NCBI RefSeq assembly: GCF_002093665.1
Contig: NZ_MRWE01000016.1
Span: forward strand, 1 to 64,000
From: Rouxiella badensis
GTDB taxonomy: Bacteria; Pseudomonadota; Gammaproteobacteria; Enterobacterales; Enterobacteriaceae
Direction: 5' to 3'
DNA length: 64,000 nt
Made by a program: the position numbers and the translations under genes. Positions 17,941 to 30,541 of the stretch are shown here, piece by piece (positions within the stretch are counted from its first letter, which is position 1; the number at the start of each line of letters is the position of its first letter). The notes below the pieces were generated by a model, which had not been told where the DNA came from, searched no databases, and saw nothing but the letters and a program-made list of their open reading frames with translations.

Positions 17941-19044
17941 ATGAAAAATGTAGGTTTCATCGGTTGGCGCGGTATGGTCGGTTCTGTGCTCATGCAACGC
18001 ATGACAGAAGAACGTGATTTCGACGCCATTCGCCCGGTATTCTTCTCTACCTCGCAGCACGGCCAGCCATCACCGGTTTTCGGTGGGCATCAGGGTACGC
18101 TGCAGGACGCCTTTGATATCGACGCACTTAGCGCGCTCGACATCATTATTACCTGTCAGGGCGGAGATTATACCAATGAAATCTATCCAAAGCTGCGTGA
18201 AAGCGGCTGGCAGGGATATTGGATCGACGCCGCCTCTTCTTTAAGAATGAAGGACGACGCGATTATTATTCTGGATCCGGTTAACAAGAACGTGATCCAT
18301 GAAGGCATCGACAAAGGCGTCAAAACCTTCGTTGGCGGTAACTGTACCGTGAGCCTGATGCTGATGTCGCTCGGCGGTCTATTTGCCAACGACCTGGTCG
18401 AATGGGCGTCTGTTGCCACCTATCAGGCGGCTTCCGGCGGCGGTGCTCGCCACATGCGCGAACTGTTGACCCAGATGGGCATGCTGCACAATTCTGTGGC
18501 GCACGAGTTGCAGAATCCGGCTTCGGCCATTCTCGACATCGAGCGTAAAGTCACCGAGCTGACCCGCAGCGGCACGCTGCCAACCGACAACTTCGGCGTA
18601 CCTTTGGCCGGTGGCCTGATCCCATGGATAGACAAGCAGCTGGACAACGGCCAGACCAAAGAAGAGTGGAAAGGCCAGGCAGAGACCAACAAAATCCTGC
18701 GTACTTCCAACGTCATTCCTGTCGACGGTCTCTGCGTTCGTATCGGTGCGCTGCGCTGTCACAGCCAGGCGTTTACGCTGAAGCTGAAAAAAGACGTGTC
18801 GATTCCAGAAATCGAACAGATGCTGGCAACGCACAACGACTGGGTTCGCGTGATCCCGAACGATCGCGAGCTGTCGATGCGTGAGCTGACGCCCGCTGCG
18901 GTAACCGGTACGCTGAACACGCCGGTGGGTCGTCTGCGTAAGCTTAATATGGGGCCTGAGTATCTGTCGGCCTTTACCGTAGGTGACCAGCTACTGTGGG
19001 GCGCAGCTGAACCGCTGCGCCGCATGCTGCGTATCCTGCTGTAA
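17941..19044 (+). CDS. asd: Aspartate-semialdehyde dehydrogenase
   Basis: This is a 367-residue NADPH-dependent enzyme, the same length as in E. coli. It makes aspartate semialdehyde for lysine, diaminopimelate, methionine and threonine synthesis. The nucleotide-binding motif [13 protein letters not shown] is at residues 5-17, and the catalytic Cys135 in GGNCTVSLM. The ATG at 17941 has AGGAC upstream; the reading frame is open further upstream, but without homology. A good terminator follows. The asd-glgB gap (19095-19452) holds no gene; it presumably contains the glg promoter, which I could not place firmly. Confidence 0.95.
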   Translation: MKNVGFIGWRGMVGSVLMQRMTEERDFDAIRPVFFSTSQHGQPSPVFGGHQGTLQDAFDIDALSALDIIITCQGGDYTNEIYPKLRESGWQGYWIDAASSLRMKDDAIIILDPVNKNVIHEGIDKGVKTFVGGNCTVSLMLMSLGGLFANDLVEWASVATYQAASGGGARHMRELLTQMGMLHNSVAHELQNPASAILDIERKVTELTRSGTLPTDNFGVPLAGGLIPWIDKQLDNGQTKEEWKGQAETNKILRTSNVIPVDGLCVRIGALRCHSQAFTLKLKKDVSIPEIEQMLATHNDWVRVIPNDRELSMRELTPAAVTGTLNTPVGRLRKLNMGPEYLSAFTVGDQLLWGAAEPLRRMLRILL

Positions 19045-19066
19045 TCTGCTTTAGCAAAAAAACGTT

Positions 19067-19094
19067 AAGGGATGCCCGTTGGCATCCCTTTTTT
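19067..19094 (+). terminator. Rho-independent terminator after asd
   Basis: AAGGGATGCC and GGCATCCCTT form a ten-pair stem with a CGTT loop, followed by TTTT (19091-19094). It stands 22 bases after the asd stop. Confidence 0.92.
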
Positions 19095-19452
19095 ATTGTC
19101 TTACCGTCACCTTTTAGTCTGTTTTTTGACCATTCCCACGCTTCTCATCTTTACGAAAAATTTCTTTTAATTCAGGCCTTGTTCTCAGAAAGCTTTAGCT
19201 ATGCTTAGTAGAGAAGATTTTGGAAATTTAGTAGGGCATTTATCTGCTTTTTTTAAAAATGTGAGTACAGCCAATCTTCGCCGGCTAGTTCGGCGCAGAG
19301 TAGTGAGTCAGGAGCGGAGTATTTTTCTCGGGTTAAATCTGGCAAATGGGTCTTTTCAGGGATGAAAACGCGACGCTAAAGGAAAAAACGATCGGGCCGA
19401 CAGAATGATTGTTCTTGGATTTGTTGATTAATTGATCACAGGATGAAATACC

Positions 19453-21639
19453 ATGCCAGTACTTCCCGACCAGCACGTCATTAACCAAATCTTTTCCGGT
19501 CGCTACGCCGATCCTTTTTCCTTTTTAGGAATGCATGAGGTCGCTGCGGGATTGGAAGTGCGTGCACTTTTACCGGATGCCGACGAGGTTTGGGTTATCG
19601 ACACCCAAAAGCAGAGTCGCGTTGCCGAACTGCGGCGCTATGACGACCGTGGATTCTTTGTGGGCTTGATGCCCCGCCGGAAAAAATCTTTCAGCTACCA
19701 GCTGGAGGTGCGCTGGGGCGACAACCGTTATGTTATTGATGACGCCTATCGTTTTGGTCCTTTGCTTGAGGAGCTGGATATCTGGCTGCTGGCTGAGGGC
19801 ACCCACCTGCGGCCTTATGAAAAATTAGGCGCACATCCGCTGACGCTCGACGGCGTTGAAGGTGTGATGTTTGCCGTTTGGGCACCGAACGCGACCCGCG
19901 TTTCCGTCGTGGGTGATTTCAACTATTGGGACGGACGTCGCCATCCGATGCGTCTGCGCCGTGAAAACGGTATTTGGGAACTGTTTATCCCCGCCGTTCG
20001 CGAAGGTCAGCTTTATAAATTTGAAATTATCGACTGCCGCGGCAACCTGAGCCTGCGCGCCGACCCTTACGCTTTTGAGGCGCAGATGCGCCCCGAAACC
20101 GCCTCTGTGGTGCGTCAACTTCCTGCGCCGGTGGCGTTTTCTGACGATCGCCGGAAGGCCAATCAATTCAACCAGCCCATTTCCGTCTATGAGGTACACC
20201 TCGGCTCCTGGCGTCGTCATGCTGCCAACAACTATTGGCTGAGCTACGGTGAGCTGGCCCAAGAGCTGGTGTCCTACGTCAAATGGATGGGGTTCACCCA
20301 CATTGAACTGATGCCGATTAACGAGCACCCGTTTGACGGCAGCTGGGGTTACCAGCCGCTCGGCATGTACGCGCCGACGCGGCGCTACGGTTCGCCGGAA
20401 GAGTTCAAGGCGTTCATTGACGCGGTGCACGACGCCGGGCTGAACGTGATCCTCGATTGGGTGCCGGGGCATTTCCCGAGCGACTCCCACGGTTTGGCAC
20501 AGTTTGACGGCACCGCGCTGTACGAATATGCCGACCCGCGCGAAGGCTACCATCAGGACTGGAATACCCTGATTTATAATTATGGTCGCCACGAGGTACG
20601 CAACTTCCTGTCGGGCAACGGTTTTTACTGGATTGAACGTTACGGCATCGACGGACTGCGCGTTGATGCCGTCGCCTCGATGATTTATCGCGACTACAGT
20701 CGCAAAGAGGGGCAATGGATCCCGAACTATTACGGCGGTCGCGAGAACCTTGAGGCTATCTCGTTCCTGCGCTATACCAACCAGACCATCGGTCGTGAGC
20801 TGGGCGGCGCAGTGACGCTCGCCGAAGAGTCTACCGACTATCCGGGCGTGACGATGCCGCCAGAGGCCAACGGGCTGGGTTTCCATTACAAGTGGAACAT
20901 GGGCTGGATGAACGACACGCTGCGCTATATGCAGCTTGATCCGGTGCACCGTAAATATCATCACAACCTGCTGACCTTTGGCGTGCTGTATGCCTACAGC
21001 GAAAACTTTATCCTGCCTATCTCTCACGATGAAGTGGTGCACGGCAAGGGCTCGATGCTCGACAAGATGCCGGGTGACGCCTGGCAGAAGTTCGCTAACC
21101 TGCGCGCCTATTACGGTTTTATGTGGGCGCATCCGGGTAAAAAGCTGCTGTTTATGGGCTGCGAATTCGCTCAGGGACGCGAGTGGGACTTTAACTACAG
21201 TCTCGACTGGCATCTGCTTGAAGAGCCTTACGGCTGGCACAAAGGTGTGCAGCATTTGGTGCGCGACCTTAACTTCTGTTATCGCGATCAGTCGGCGCTG
21301 TATGAGCTGGATTTCAACCCGCGCGGCTTCGAGTGGCTGGTGGTGGATGATTACGAAAACTCGATCTTCGCCTTCGCCCGCCGCGATGAGCAGGGTAACG
21401 AACTGATTGTTATCAGTAACTTTACGCCGGTTCCTCGCTATGGCTATCGCATTGGTGTCAGTCGTCCGGGCCGCTATCACGAAATCATGAACACCGATTC
21501 TCACTATTATCGCGGCAGCAACGTGGGTAATCAGGGACACGTCTACACCGAGCCTTATGCCAGCCATCACCGCGAACACTCGCTCTCGGTGGTGATCCCG
21601 CCGCTGGCCACCATTTATTTGCGGCGGGAGGACGTCTAA
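19453..21639 (+). CDS. glgB: 1,4-alpha-glucan branching enzyme GlgB
   Basis: This is a 728-residue GH13 enzyme, the same length as in E. coli. It makes the alpha-1,6 branches of glycogen. An N-terminal extension and a CBM48 ([16 protein letters not shown], near residue 140) precede the catalytic barrel. The catalytic residues are in [10 protein letters not shown] (Asp near 405), TLAEEST (Glu near 458) and [10 protein letters not shown] (Asp near 526). It is the first gene of glgBXCAP. Its last base is shared with the start of glgX (TAATG). Confidence 0.96.
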   Translation: MPVLPDQHVINQIFSGRYADPFSFLGMHEVAAGLEVRALLPDADEVWVIDTQKQSRVAELRRYDDRGFFVGLMPRRKKSFSYQLEVRWGDNRYVIDDAYRFGPLLEELDIWLLAEGTHLRPYEKLGAHPLTLDGVEGVMFAVWAPNATRVSVVGDFNYWDGRRHPMRLRRENGIWELFIPAVREGQLYKFEIIDCRGNLSLRADPYAFEAQMRPETASVVRQLPAPVAFSDDRRKANQFNQPISVYEVHLGSWRRHAANNYWLSYGELAQELVSYVKWMGFTHIELMPINEHPFDGSWGYQPLGMYAPTRRYGSPEEFKAFIDAVHDAGLNVILDWVPGHFPSDSHGLAQFDGTALYEYADPREGYHQDWNTLIYNYGRHEVRNFLSGNGFYWIERYGIDGLRVDAVASMIYRDYSRKEGQWIPNYYGGRENLEAISFLRYTNQTIGRELGGAVTLAEESTDYPGVTMPPEANGLGFHYKWNMGWMNDTLRYMQLDPVHRKYHHNLLTFGVLYAYSENFILPISHDEVVHGKGSMLDKMPGDAWQKFANLRAYYGFMWAHPGKKLLFMGCEFAQGREWDFNYSLDWHLLEEPYGWHKGVQHLVRDLNFCYRDQSALYELDFNPRGFEWLVVDDYENSIFAFARRDEQGNELIVISNFTPVPRYGYRIGVSRPGRYHEIMNTDSHYYRGSNVGNQGHVYTEPYASHHREHSLSVVIPPLATIYLRREDV

Positions 21640-23627
21640 TGGCCTCTCTTCAGCCCGGTAAGCCAGCGCCGTTTGGTGCCAGTTTCGATGGAGATGGCGT
21701 CAATTTTTGCGTTTTTTCCTCCGGTGCTGAAAAGATTGAACTTTGCCTTTTTGACGAGAAGGGGGCGGAAGCGCGCCTGCCGTTGCCGTCGCGCACCGGC
21801 AATCTGTGGCACGGCTATTTGCCGGGCGCTCAGGTGGGTCTGCGCTACGGTTTTCGCGCCCATGGCCCCTTTGATCCGGCTAAGGGGCTGCGTTTCAACG
21901 CACAGAAATTATTGCTCGATCCCAGCGCTCATGCGCTGGAGGGCGGTCTTGGCGATGACCCTCGGTTGTGCGGCGGTGTAAAGGCTGCCGACCCGCGTGA
22001 CAGCGCCGACCTGGTGCCAAAATCGGTGGTCACCCACGATCATTTTGACTGGCAGGATGACGCCGCTCCGGCCGTTCCGTGGGGCGAAACCGTGATTTAT
22101 GAGGCACACGTTCGCGGCCTGACGCAGCTTCATCCGGATATTCCTGAAGCTCTCCGTGGGACCTACGCGGCGCTCGGGCATCCAGTGATGCTGGATTATT
22201 TCAAGCGTCTCGGTATTACCGCGCTGGAATTGTTGCCGGTGCAGCATCATGCCGATGAACCTCGCCTGCAACACATGGGGCTGAGCAATTACTGGGGTTA
22301 CAACGTACTGGCACCCTGTGCACTTGAACCTAGCTATGCCAGCGGCGTAAACGGCGTCAGTGCCGCTCACGAGTTCAAGACCGCCATTAGGGCGCTGCAT
22401 CAGGCCGGGATTGAGGTCCTGATAGACGTCGTGTTCAACCATACCGCCGAGCTGGACGTCGAAGGGCCGACGGTTTCCCTACGCGGCCTGGATAACCGCA
22501 GCTGGTACTGGTTGAACGACGACGGCAGTGACAACAATTTGACCGGCTGCGGCAATGCTATGCGGTTGGTCGACGACGAGGTGGTCGCCTGGACGCTGGA
22601 AAGCCTGCGCTACTGGGTAGAGAGCTTTCACGTCGACGGCTTTCGCTTCGATCTTGGCACTATGCTGGGTCGTACACCCGAATTTCACGCTGATTCGGCG
22701 CTGTTTAAGGCCATCAAGGCCGATCCGGTACTAGGACACTGCAAGCTGATTGCCGAACCTTGGGACATCGGACCGGATGGCTATCAGGTTGGCAATTTTC
22801 CTGCGCCTTTCGCCGAATGGAGCGACCACTGGCGCGATGACATTCGCAGATTCTGGCTCTATGGAACGCTGCCGATAGGCGATTTTGCAACCCGTTTTGC
22901 CGCATCTGCCGATATTTTCGATCACGATGGCCGACTGCCTTCCGCCGCTGTGAATATGCTTACCGCGCACGATGGGTTCAATCTGCGCGATCTGGTCAGC
23001 TTTAATGACAAACACAATCAGGCCAACGGCGAAGACAACCGCGACGGACACGACAACAACTACAGCCAGAATCACGGGCAGGAGGGGCTGGAGGTGTCGG
23101 AAGAGGTCGCAAAGCAGCGCCGCCTCAGCCAGCGAGCGCTGCTCGCCACGCTGTTTTTATCGCAGGGGACGCCGATGCTGCTGGCGGGGGACGAGTTCGG
23201 TCACTCCCAGCAGGGCAACAACAACGCGTATTGTCAGAACAATGCCTTGACCTGGCTCAACTGGCGGGACGGGGACAAGGGACTCACCGAGTACGTAAGC
23301 GCGCTTATATCTTTACGCAAAAAAATTCCTGCGTTGACGCAGAACAGCTGGTGGCAGGGAATGCCGGAAGACGTGCAGTGGCTCGACGGCGCCGGACAGC
23401 CGATGACAACAACAAGCTGGGAGCAAAGCGGGCAGCAGTGCCTGCAAATACGTTTGTCTGACCGCTGGTTGCTGGTGGTCAATTCATCACTTAATGACGT
23501 TGAAATGGCATTACCAGAGGGCCGCTGGCTGTGTGTTGCGCCTTTTGACAATGAACAACAAAACGTCAGGGAAGGCTCGCCTTGGCGAGCGACGGCAAAA
23601 ACGCTCTGCGTGATGACCCAAGGCTAG
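21639..23627 (+). CDS. glgX: Glycogen debranching enzyme GlgX
   Basis: This is a 662-residue GH13 isoamylase-type enzyme that removes short branches left by glycogen phosphorylase. A CBM48 lies at the N-terminus. The catalytic segments are [19 protein letters not shown] and [12 protein letters not shown]. It is slightly longer than E. coli GlgX (657). It overlaps glgB by one base and is followed by glgC after 24 bases, so it belongs to the same operon. Confidence 0.95.
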   Translation: MASLQPGKPAPFGASFDGDGVNFCVFSSGAEKIELCLFDEKGAEARLPLPSRTGNLWHGYLPGAQVGLRYGFRAHGPFDPAKGLRFNAQKLLLDPSAHALEGGLGDDPRLCGGVKAADPRDSADLVPKSVVTHDHFDWQDDAAPAVPWGETVIYEAHVRGLTQLHPDIPEALRGTYAALGHPVMLDYFKRLGITALELLPVQHHADEPRLQHMGLSNYWGYNVLAPCALEPSYASGVNGVSAAHEFKTAIRALHQAGIEVLIDVVFNHTAELDVEGPTVSLRGLDNRSWYWLNDDGSDNNLTGCGNAMRLVDDEVVAWTLESLRYWVESFHVDGFRFDLGTMLGRTPEFHADSALFKAIKADPVLGHCKLIAEPWDIGPDGYQVGNFPAPFAEWSDHWRDDIRRFWLYGTLPIGDFATRFAASADIFDHDGRLPSAAVNMLTAHDGFNLRDLVSFNDKHNQANGEDNRDGHDNNYSQNHGQEGLEVSEEVAKQRRLSQRALLATLFLSQGTPMLLAGDEFGHSQQGNNNAYCQNNALTWLNWRDGDKGLTEYVSALISLRKKIPALTQNSWWQGMPEDVQWLDGAGQPMTTTSWEQSGQQCLQIRLSDRWLLVVNSSLNDVEMALPEGRWLCVAPFDNEQQNVREGSPWRATAKTLCVMTQG

Positions 23628-23651
23628 CAGGGCAACAGGAAGGATTCAGCT

Positions 23652-24929
23652 ATGGCTACATTAGAATTCAATGACCGCATGATGTTGGCGAGGCAATTAC
23701 CTCTCAAGTCGGTAGCGCTGATCCTGGCCGGGGGCAGAGGATCGCGTTTAAAAGATCTGACCGCCACTCGTGCTAAACCCGCAGTTCATTTCGGCGGTAA
23801 GTTTCGCATTATCGATTTCGCATTATCGAACTGTCTCAACTCTGGGATCCGGCGGATCGGCGTGATCACGCAGTATCAGTCGCACACGTTAGTGCAGCAC
23901 ATTCAGCGCGGCTGGTCGTTCCTTAATGAAGAGATGAATGAATTCGTTGACCTGCTTCCGGCGCAGCAGCGTCAGAGCACCGAGCATTGGTATAAGGGAA
24001 CCGCCGATGCGGTCTATCAAAATTTGGACATAATTCGGCGTTATCGTGCCGAGTATGTGGTGATTCTTGCCGGGGATCATATTTACAAAATGGACTACTC
24101 CCGCATGCTGATCGACCACGTCGAGAAGGGCGGGCAATGCACCGTGGCCTGCCTCGAGGTGCCGTTGGCGGAGGCCAGCGAGTTCGGCGTCATGGACATC
24201 GGCCCGGACTACCAGATCAAGTCATTTATTGAGAAGCCGAAGGATCCGCCGTCGATTCCTGGTCAACCCGATAAGGCAATGGCCAGCATGGGCGTCTATA
24301 TTTTCAATGCGGACTATTTGTTCCAGCTATTGGAAGAGGACATGGCCAGCGAAGAGTCCAGCCACGATTTCGGGAAAGATCTGATTCCTAAAATTACCCG
24401 TCAGGGCGTGGCGTGGGCGCATCCGTTCGGTTTGTCGTGCGTGACTTCGAACAATGAGTTGCCGCCATACTGGCGCGATGTCGGCACAATAGATGCCTAC
24501 TGGCGCGCGAATCTGGACCTGGCATCGGTGACGCCGGAGTTAGACATGTACGACACCAACTGGCCGATTCGTACCCACATGGAGCCGCTGCCGCCCGCTA
24601 AATTTGTGCAGGACAGGTCCGGCAGTCACGGCATGACCATGAACTCACTGGTCTCGGGTGGCTGTATTGTGTCGGGTTCGGTCGTGGTGCATTCGGTGCT
24701 TTTTCCACGTGTACGCATTAATTCATTTTGCAATATCGACTCAAGCATTCTATTACCTGATGTCAATATTGGCCGGTCCTGCCGCCTGCGCCGTTGCGTA
24801 ATAGACAGAGCCTGCCACATCCCGGAAGGCATGGTCATCGGGGAAAATGCAGAGGAAGACAGCAAACGTTTTTATCGATCGGAAAGCGGGATAGTGCTGG
24901 TAACGCGCAGCATGTTGGCGAAGTTATAA
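23652..24929 (+). CDS. glgC: Glucose-1-phosphate adenylyltransferase GlgC
   Basis: This is a 425-residue enzyme that makes ADP-glucose from ATP and glucose 1-phosphate, the committed and allosterically controlled step of glycogen synthesis. The pyrophosphorylase motif [10 protein letters not shown] is at residues 25-34. Later come [16 protein letters not shown] (the activator-site lysine region), the active-site stretch [13 protein letters not shown], and a C-terminal left-handed helix domain ([19 protein letters not shown]). It has a clear AGGA ribosome binding site. Confidence 0.96.
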   Translation: MATLEFNDRMMLARQLPLKSVALILAGGRGSRLKDLTATRAKPAVHFGGKFRIIDFALSNCLNSGIRRIGVITQYQSHTLVQHIQRGWSFLNEEMNEFVDLLPAQQRQSTEHWYKGTADAVYQNLDIIRRYRAEYVVILAGDHIYKMDYSRMLIDHVEKGGQCTVACLEVPLAEASEFGVMDIGPDYQIKSFIEKPKDPPSIPGQPDKAMASMGVYIFNADYLFQLLEEDMASEESSHDFGKDLIPKITRQGVAWAHPFGLSCVTSNNELPPYWRDVGTIDAYWRANLDLASVTPELDMYDTNWPIRTHMEPLPPAKFVQDRSGSHGMTMNSLVSGGCIVSGSVVVHSVLFPRVRINSFCNIDSSILLPDVNIGRSCRLRRCVIDRACHIPEGMVIGENAEEDSKRFYRSESGIVLVTRSMLAKL

Positions 24930-25013
24930 AGCCTGCCGAAGAGATCGAATTTTTAACTTATTTCGGTTCGCGCAATTCGACGTGTTTGGCGCGATGAAAA
25001 TTCAGGAGCGAGA

Positions 25014-26444
25014 ATGCAGGTTTTACATGTTTGTTCCGAGCTGTTTCCTCTGTTAAAAACCGGCGGCCTGGCAGACGTCGCCGGTGCGCTCCCCGCCGCG
25101 CAAATTGCCGAGGGAGATGATGTTCGCGTTTTGATTCCTGCTTTCCCCGATGTCAAAAAAGGCATCGGGGAAACTCATCTGGTAGGCTCGCTGGACACGT
25201 TTGCCGGACACGTTGAGCTGCGCTATGCCCTGTATCAGGGCGTGGGCATCTATCTTATTGATACACCAAAATTATATGACCGCCCCGGCAGTCCATATCA
25301 CGATCAGGCCTCAAACGCCTACGTCGATAATCATCTGCGTTTCGGGCTGCTGAGCTGGATGGCGTGCGAGCTGGCGTGCGGTTTTGACCCTAACTGGAAG
25401 CCGGAGGTGGTGCATTCCCACGACTGGCATGCTGGCCTGACATCGGCCTATATCGTCGCGCGCGGGCGTCCGGCGAAGACCGTTTTCACCGTGCATAATC
25501 TGGCGTTTCAGGGATTGTTCTTTGCCCAGCATTTGCAGGAGCTACAGATCCCACCCGAGTTCTTCCAGATGCACGGCCTCGAATTCTACGGCCAAATTTC
25601 CTTCCTCAAGGCCGGGCTATTTTATTCCGATCACGTGACCACCGTCAGCCCAACCTATGCCAAAGAAATAACCCAGCCTGCGTTCGGCTATGGCATGGAG
25701 GCGCTGCTGCTAGAGCGGCAGAGCGAAGGTAAACTGACCGGCATTCTCAACGGTGTAGATGAGGCGATTTGGGAACCCAGGACCGACGTCCTGCTCTCTG
25801 CGCGCTACAGTGCGGAGGACCTCCGCGCTAAGGCCGTCAATAAGGCTTACCTACAGCGGGCGATGGGGCTGGACGTAGACGATTCGCGTCTGGTGTTTGC
25901 CGTGGTGAGCCGACTGACTAATCAGAAAGGGTTGGACCTGGTGCTCGAAGGCCTGCCAGACCTGCTTGAGCAGGGCGGTCAGCTCGCGGTGCTGGGTGCC
26001 GGTGATGCCGTGCTGCAACAGGCGTTTCTGGCCGCCGCAGCCGAACATCCCGGGCAGGTCGGCGTTCAGCTCGGTTATCACGAAGCCTTCTCGCACCGCA
26101 TTATTGCCGGTGCTGATGTCATTATGGTCCCAAGCCGTTTTGAGCCTTGCGGACTGACGCAGCTCTATGGATTGAAGTACGGCACGCTGCCGTTGGTCAG
26201 GCGCACCGGCGGACTTGCGGACACGGTGGTCGACTGTGCGTTGGAAAACCTGGCCGATGGCACGGCCAGCGGATTTGTTTTTGAGGAAAGTACCGGTAAA
26301 TCGTTGAGTAACGCCATTCGACGTGCGTTTGTGCTCTGGAGTCGCCCCAAGCATTGGCGACACGTGCAGCACCACGCGATGGGCATTGATTTTGGTTGGA
26401 AAGTGGCTGCACAGGCATATCAGAATCTGTATCAACGGCTTTGA
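25014..26444 (+). CDS. glgA: Glycogen synthase GlgA
   Basis: This is a 476-residue GT5 glycosyltransferase that extends alpha-1,4-glucan from ADP-glucose. The ADP-glucose-binding motif KTGGLADV is at residues 15-22, and the C-terminal motif [19 protein letters not shown] near residue 375 holds the catalytic Glu. The length agrees with E. coli (477). It lies 84 bases after glgC and 29 bases before glgP. Confidence 0.96.
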   Translation: MQVLHVCSELFPLLKTGGLADVAGALPAAQIAEGDDVRVLIPAFPDVKKGIGETHLVGSLDTFAGHVELRYALYQGVGIYLIDTPKLYDRPGSPYHDQASNAYVDNHLRFGLLSWMACELACGFDPNWKPEVVHSHDWHAGLTSAYIVARGRPAKTVFTVHNLAFQGLFFAQHLQELQIPPEFFQMHGLEFYGQISFLKAGLFYSDHVTTVSPTYAKEITQPAFGYGMEALLLERQSEGKLTGILNGVDEAIWEPRTDVLLSARYSAEDLRAKAVNKAYLQRAMGLDVDDSRLVFAVVSRLTNQKGLDLVLEGLPDLLEQGGQLAVLGAGDAVLQQAFLAAAAEHPGQVGVQLGYHEAFSHRIIAGADVIMVPSRFEPCGLTQLYGLKYGTLPLVRRTGGLADTVVDCALENLADGTASGFVFEESTGKSLSNAIRRAFVLWSRPKHWRHVQHHAMGIDFGWKVAAQAYQNLYQRL

Positions 26445-26473
26445 ACCACTCACCAGATTGGGGACGAAATGCT

Positions 26474-28921
26474 ATGACTTCACCGATTAACTACACCTCA
26501 CCTACCGTCAGCGTTGATGCGCTAAAGCATTCCATCGCCTATAAATTGATGTTTATTCTTGGTAAAGATCCCTCCGTTGCCAACCAGCACGACTGGCTGA
26601 ACGCCACGCTGTTCGCGGTGCGCGATCGTATGGTCGAACGCTGGTTGCGCGCCAACCGCGCACAGCTGTCGCAGGACGTGCGGCAGGTCTACTATCTGTC
26701 GATGGAGTTTCTCATTGGTCGCACCCTGTCGAACGCGCTGCTTTCGATGGGCATTTACGACGACATCAAGCAGGCGCTTGACGAGATGGGGCTGGATCTC
26801 GAGGAGTTGATTGGTGAAGAAAATGACCCCGGTTTAGGCAACGGCGGTCTGGGGCGACTGGCGGCCTGTTTCCTTGACTCACTGGCTACGCTGGCCCTGC
26901 CGGGACGGGGTTACGGCATCCGCTATGAATATGGCATGTTTACCCAGAACATCGTCGACGGCGAGCAGAGAGAGTCGCCGGACTACTGGCTTGAATACGG
27001 CAATCCGTGGGAGTTTCAGCGCTACAATACCCGCTACAAAGTGCGCTTCGGCGGACGTTTGCAGCACGAAGGCTCGAAGACCCGCTGGCTCGAAACCGAA
27101 GAGGTTGTTGCGGTCGCTTACGATCAGGTCATCCCCGGTTTCGATACGGATGCCACCAACACGCTCAGGCTCTGGGGCGCGCAGGCGAGTAACGAAATCA
27201 ACCTCGGTAAGTTTAATCAGGGCGACTATTTCGCGGCGGTGGAAGATAAAAACCATTCTGAAAACGTGTCGCGGGTACTGTATCCCGACGACTCGACCTA
27301 TTCGGGCCGCGAACTGCGTCTGCGCCAGGAGTATTTCCTAGTCTCGGCGACGGTGCAGGATATCCTCAATCGCCATTACAGCACCCACAAAACCTTCGAC
27401 AATCTTGCGGATAAAATCTCTATCCACTTGAATGACACCCACCCGGTGCTGTCTATTCCCGAACTAATGCGCCTGCTGATTGATGAACATAAAAAAAGTT
27501 GGCTTTCTGCGTGGGAGACAGTGAGTCGCGTCTTCTCCTACACCAACCATACGCTGATGAGCGAAGCGCTGGAAACCTGGCCGGTGGACATGCTCGGCAA
27601 AATTCTGCCGCGTCATCTGCAAATAATCTTTGAGATTAACGAACACTTTCTTAACTACGTCGAAGAACTGTTGCCCGGCGACAATGCCATGAAAAGCCGG
27701 GTTTCGATTATCGACGAAACCAACGGCCGCCGGGTGCGTATGGCGTGGCTGGCGGTGATTGCCAGCCATAAGGTCAACGGCGTGTCTGCGCTGCACTCGG
27801 ACCTGATGGTGCAGTCGCTGTTTGCCGACTTCGCGAAAATTTACCCCGGTAGATTCTGCAACATGACCAACGGCGTGACGCCGCGTCGCTGGCTGGGGCT
27901 GGCCAACAAACCGCTGTCGGCGCTGCTCGACGATGCGATTGGTCACACCTGGCGTACCGATCTCAGCCAGTTGGCCGAGCTGAAGCAGGACATCGACTAT
28001 CCTAGCTTCCTCAAGGCTCTGCAAAAAGCCAAGTATGAAAACAAAAAGCGGCTGGCGGCTTACGTCGGTGAAAAGCTCGAGGTGGTTATCGATCCGCACA
28101 GTCTGTTTGACGTGCAGATCAAGCGTATTCACGAGTACAAACGCCAGTTGCTAAACGTACTGCACGTGATAACCCGCTATAACCGCATTATCGACGATCC
28201 CGATGCGAACGTGGTACCGCGCACGGTGATTTTTGCCGGTAAAGCTGCGTCGGCCTACTATGCCGCGAAGCAGATAATCCACCTGATTAATGACGTCGCC
28301 ACGGTTATCAACAACGATCCTCGGGCGCATCACAAATTGAAGGTGGTGTTTATTCCCAACTATAGCGTCAGTCTGGCGCAGATGATCATTCCCGCAGCGG
28401 ATCTTTCCGAGCAGATCTCGCTGGCGGGGACCGAGGCCTCCGGCACCAGTAACATGAAATTTGCGCTCAACGGTGCATTGACCATCGGCACGCTGGACGG
28501 GGCAAACGTCGAGATGCTGGAACACGTGGGTGAGGAGAATATCTTTATCTTTGGCAACACGACGCCGGAGGTCGAGGCGCTGCGTAACAACGGCTATAAC
28601 CCGCATGAATACTATGAGAACGATGCCGAGCTGCACAAGGTACTAACCCAGATTGCGACCGGTACGTTTAGCCCGGGTGACCCGAAACGCTATCACAACC
28701 TGTTTGATAGCCTGGTCAACCTCGGTGACCACTATCAGCTGCTGGCAGACTATCGCAGCTATGTCGATACGCAGGATAAGGTCGATGAACTGTACAAACA
28801 GCAGGACGAATGGTCACGTCGCGCGCTGCTTAACATTGCCAATATGGGGTATTTCTCTTCGGACAGGACGATTAGCGAATACGCTGAGAAGATTTGGAAT
28901 ATCAAACCGGTCAAGCTTTGA
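26474..28921 (+). CDS. glgP: Glycogen phosphorylase GlgP
   Basis: This is an 815-residue GT35 enzyme, the same length as E. coli GlgP. It releases glucose 1-phosphate from glycogen ends. The pyridoxal phosphate lysine is in [16 protein letters not shown] near the C-terminus, and the [18 protein letters not shown] segment is typical of phosphorylases. The ATG at 26474 has GGGGAC upstream and gives the family N-terminus; the open frame reaches back into glgA without homology. It is the last gene of glgBXCAP. Confidence 0.96.
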   Translation: MTSPINYTSPTVSVDALKHSIAYKLMFILGKDPSVANQHDWLNATLFAVRDRMVERWLRANRAQLSQDVRQVYYLSMEFLIGRTLSNALLSMGIYDDIKQALDEMGLDLEELIGEENDPGLGNGGLGRLAACFLDSLATLALPGRGYGIRYEYGMFTQNIVDGEQRESPDYWLEYGNPWEFQRYNTRYKVRFGGRLQHEGSKTRWLETEEVVAVAYDQVIPGFDTDATNTLRLWGAQASNEINLGKFNQGDYFAAVEDKNHSENVSRVLYPDDSTYSGRELRLRQEYFLVSATVQDILNRHYSTHKTFDNLADKISIHLNDTHPVLSIPELMRLLIDEHKKSWLSAWETVSRVFSYTNHTLMSEALETWPVDMLGKILPRHLQIIFEINEHFLNYVEELLPGDNAMKSRVSIIDETNGRRVRMAWLAVIASHKVNGVSALHSDLMVQSLFADFAKIYPGRFCNMTNGVTPRRWLGLANKPLSALLDDAIGHTWRTDLSQLAELKQDIDYPSFLKALQKAKYENKKRLAAYVGEKLEVVIDPHSLFDVQIKRIHEYKRQLLNVLHVITRYNRIIDDPDANVVPRTVIFAGKAASAYYAAKQIIHLINDVATVINNDPRAHHKLKVVFIPNYSVSLAQMIIPAADLSEQISLAGTEASGTSNMKFALNGALTIGTLDGANVEMLEHVGEENIFIFGNTTPEVEALRNNGYNPHEYYENDAELHKVLTQIATGTFSPGDPKRYHNLFDSLVNLGDHYQLLADYRSYVDTQDKVDELYKQQDEWSRRALLNIANMGYFSSDRTISEYAEKIWNIKPVKL

Positions 28922-28932
28922 GGGGATAAAAT

Positions 28933-28956
28933 GTCCCCCGCTGAAAAGCGGGGGAC
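28933..28956. terminator. Hairpin between convergent glgP and glpD
   Basis: GTCCCCCGCT and AGCGGGGGAC form a perfect ten-pair stem around a GAAA tetraloop. In the glpD direction it is followed by ATTTTAT; in the glgP direction there is no T-run. It is likely a terminator, mainly for the minus strand. Confidence 0.7.
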
Positions 28957-28975
28957 GAGGATGTTTGATAAAGGC

Positions 28976-30487
28976 TTAAGAAGCCAGAGACAACCCTTTA
29001 CGCGCCTGACGGTGTTCTTTTAACCACTCGGCGACGCGCGCCTGCTGAGGTACTGTCAGCCACATACCGAGCTTGGTGCGACGCCAGATGGCATCATCGA
29101 GCTCGACGACCCACTCTTTCTCGACCAGATAACGCAGCTCCGCTTCGTAAAAATCATGCCCGAAGTTTTCGCCCAGCGAGTCCAGAGCTGTCGCGCCAGC
29201 GAGTATCAGCTCAGTCTGGCTGCCGTAAGTGTGGGTATAACGGCGTGCCAAAGATTCTGGCAACCAGCTGTGGCGACGACGCAGTTCTGCCTCGTAGCTC
29301 TCTCGGCTTTCACCAATCTTACCACCCGGCAGCAGGCCATTTTTGGTCCACGCTGGACCGGCATCAGGATAGTACTTCGACAGTTTCTCCATCGCGTGCT
29401 CGGCGAGCTTGCGATAGGTGGTCAGTTTGCCGCCGAAGATAGACAGCAGCGGCGCTTGACCCTGTTCGTCGTGCACATCTAGCGTGTAATCGCGGGTGAT
29501 CTTTTGCGCTGAATCTGACTCGTCATCGCACAGTGGGCGCACGCCGGAATAAGTCCAGACGATGTCTTCACGCGTCAGCTGTTTCTTGAAATATTCGTTG
29601 TAGATTTTCAGCAGATAGTCGATCTCGCTATCATCGATTTTGACGTTTTTAGGGTCGCCCTTATATTCAACGTCGGTGGTGCCGATGATCGAGAATTCGT
29701 CCATCCACGGGATCACGAAGGCGATACGATTGTCTTCGTTTTGCAAAATATAAGACTGCGGCTCGTTATGAACGCGCGGCACCACGATGTGGCTGCCTTT
29801 GATTAAACGAATACCGTAAGGTGATTTCAGCTTCAACCCATTATCAAAGAAGGTTTTCACCCACGGACCGGCAGCGTTAACCAGGCCTTTGGCGCGGAAG
29901 GTAAAGGTTTTACCGCTGTCTATCTCTTGTGCTTCAACCATCCACAGGCCGTTTTCTCGCCATGCCCGCGTAACGCGAGTGCGGGTACGAACTTCGCCGC
30001 CGCGCTCTTCCACTTCCTGTGCGTTGAGTACCACCAGACGGGCGTCGTCAACCCAACAGTCTGAATATTCGAATCCGCGCGTGATTTCGGGCTTCAGCAC
30101 CGAATTCTGGCCAAATTTTAACCCTTTACTGCCCGGCAGGCTGGTACGTTTGCCAAGATGGTCATACATGAACAGACCGATGCGGATCATCCAGGCCGGA
30201 CGCAGGTGCGGCTGGTGAGGCAGGCGGAAGCGCATCGGGAACGCAATGTGTGGGGCCAGCTTCAGCAGGACTTCACGTTCGGCCAAGGCTTCGCTCACCA
30301 GACGAAATTCGTAGTGTTCCAGATAGCGCAGGCCACCGTGGATCAATTTAGTACTGGCCGAAGAGGTCGCGCAGGCCAAGTCTTGCGCTTCAAGCAGCAG
30401 AACGGATAGCCCACGGCCAGCTGCATCCGCAGCGATACCGGTACCGTTAATACCGCCACCGATTACGATCAAGTCTTTGGTTTCCAC
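28976..30487 (-). CDS. glpD: Aerobic glycerol-3-phosphate dehydrogenase GlpD
   Basis: This is a 503-residue FAD enzyme of the inner membrane that oxidises glycerol 3-phosphate to dihydroxyacetone phosphate and passes electrons to quinone. The FAD-binding motif VIGGGINGTGIAADAAGRG lies near residues 8-26, followed by SSASTKLIHGGLRYLEHYE. I chose the GTG at 30487: it gives the family start (M)ETKDLIVIGGG and has GGAGGAAG at ideal spacing. The open frame goes on upstream without homology. The promoter region has a CRP site and two GlpR-like operators. Confidence 0.95.
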   Translation of the reverse strand: METKDLIVIGGGINGTGIAADAAGRGLSVLLLEAQDLACATSSASTKLIHGGLRYLEHYEFRLVSEALAEREVLLKLAPHIAFPMRFRLPHQPHLRPAWMIRIGLFMYDHLGKRTSLPGSKGLKFGQNSVLKPEITRGFEYSDCWVDDARLVVLNAQEVEERGGEVRTRTRVTRAWRENGLWMVEAQEIDSGKTFTFRAKGLVNAAGPWVKTFFDNGLKLKSPYGIRLIKGSHIVVPRVHNEPQSYILQNEDNRIAFVIPWMDEFSIIGTTDVEYKGDPKNVKIDDSEIDYLLKIYNEYFKKQLTREDIVWTYSGVRPLCDDESDSAQKITRDYTLDVHDEQGQAPLLSIFGGKLTTYRKLAEHAMEKLSKYYPDAGPAWTKNGLLPGGKIGESRESYEAELRRRHSWLPESLARRYTHTYGSQTELILAGATALDSLGENFGHDFYEAELRYLVEKEWVVELDDAIWRRTKLGMWLTVPQQARVAEWLKEHRQARKGLSLAS

Positions 30488-30501
30488 GTCATCTTCCTCC
30501 A

Positions 30502-30541
30502 GATGTTCGTAATAGCTCTTTAATGCTCGTTTTCGCTCATG
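30502..30541 (-). promoter_or_regulatory. Tandem GlpR-type operators of glpD
   Basis: Two adjacent 20-base segments, GATGTTCGTAATAGCTCTTT (30502-30521) and AATGCTCGTTTTCGCTCATG (30522-30541), resemble the GlpR operator WATKTTCGWTAWCGAACATW. The first is good only in its left half. They begin at the predicted start of transcription and run into the leader. Adjacent operators at glpD are also known in E. coli. Confidence 0.6.

Noticed and set aside
19095-19452. Small RNA or small gene between asd and glgB
   Set aside because: No hairpin with T-run, no conserved small RNA core and no supported open frame was seen; it is most likely the glg leader and promoter region.
19825-21579. A 584-codon open frame on the minus strand inside glgB
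   Set aside because: It is the antisense shadow of a GC-rich, strongly biased coding gene. Its translation has no recognisable domain, and glgB is complete on the other strand.
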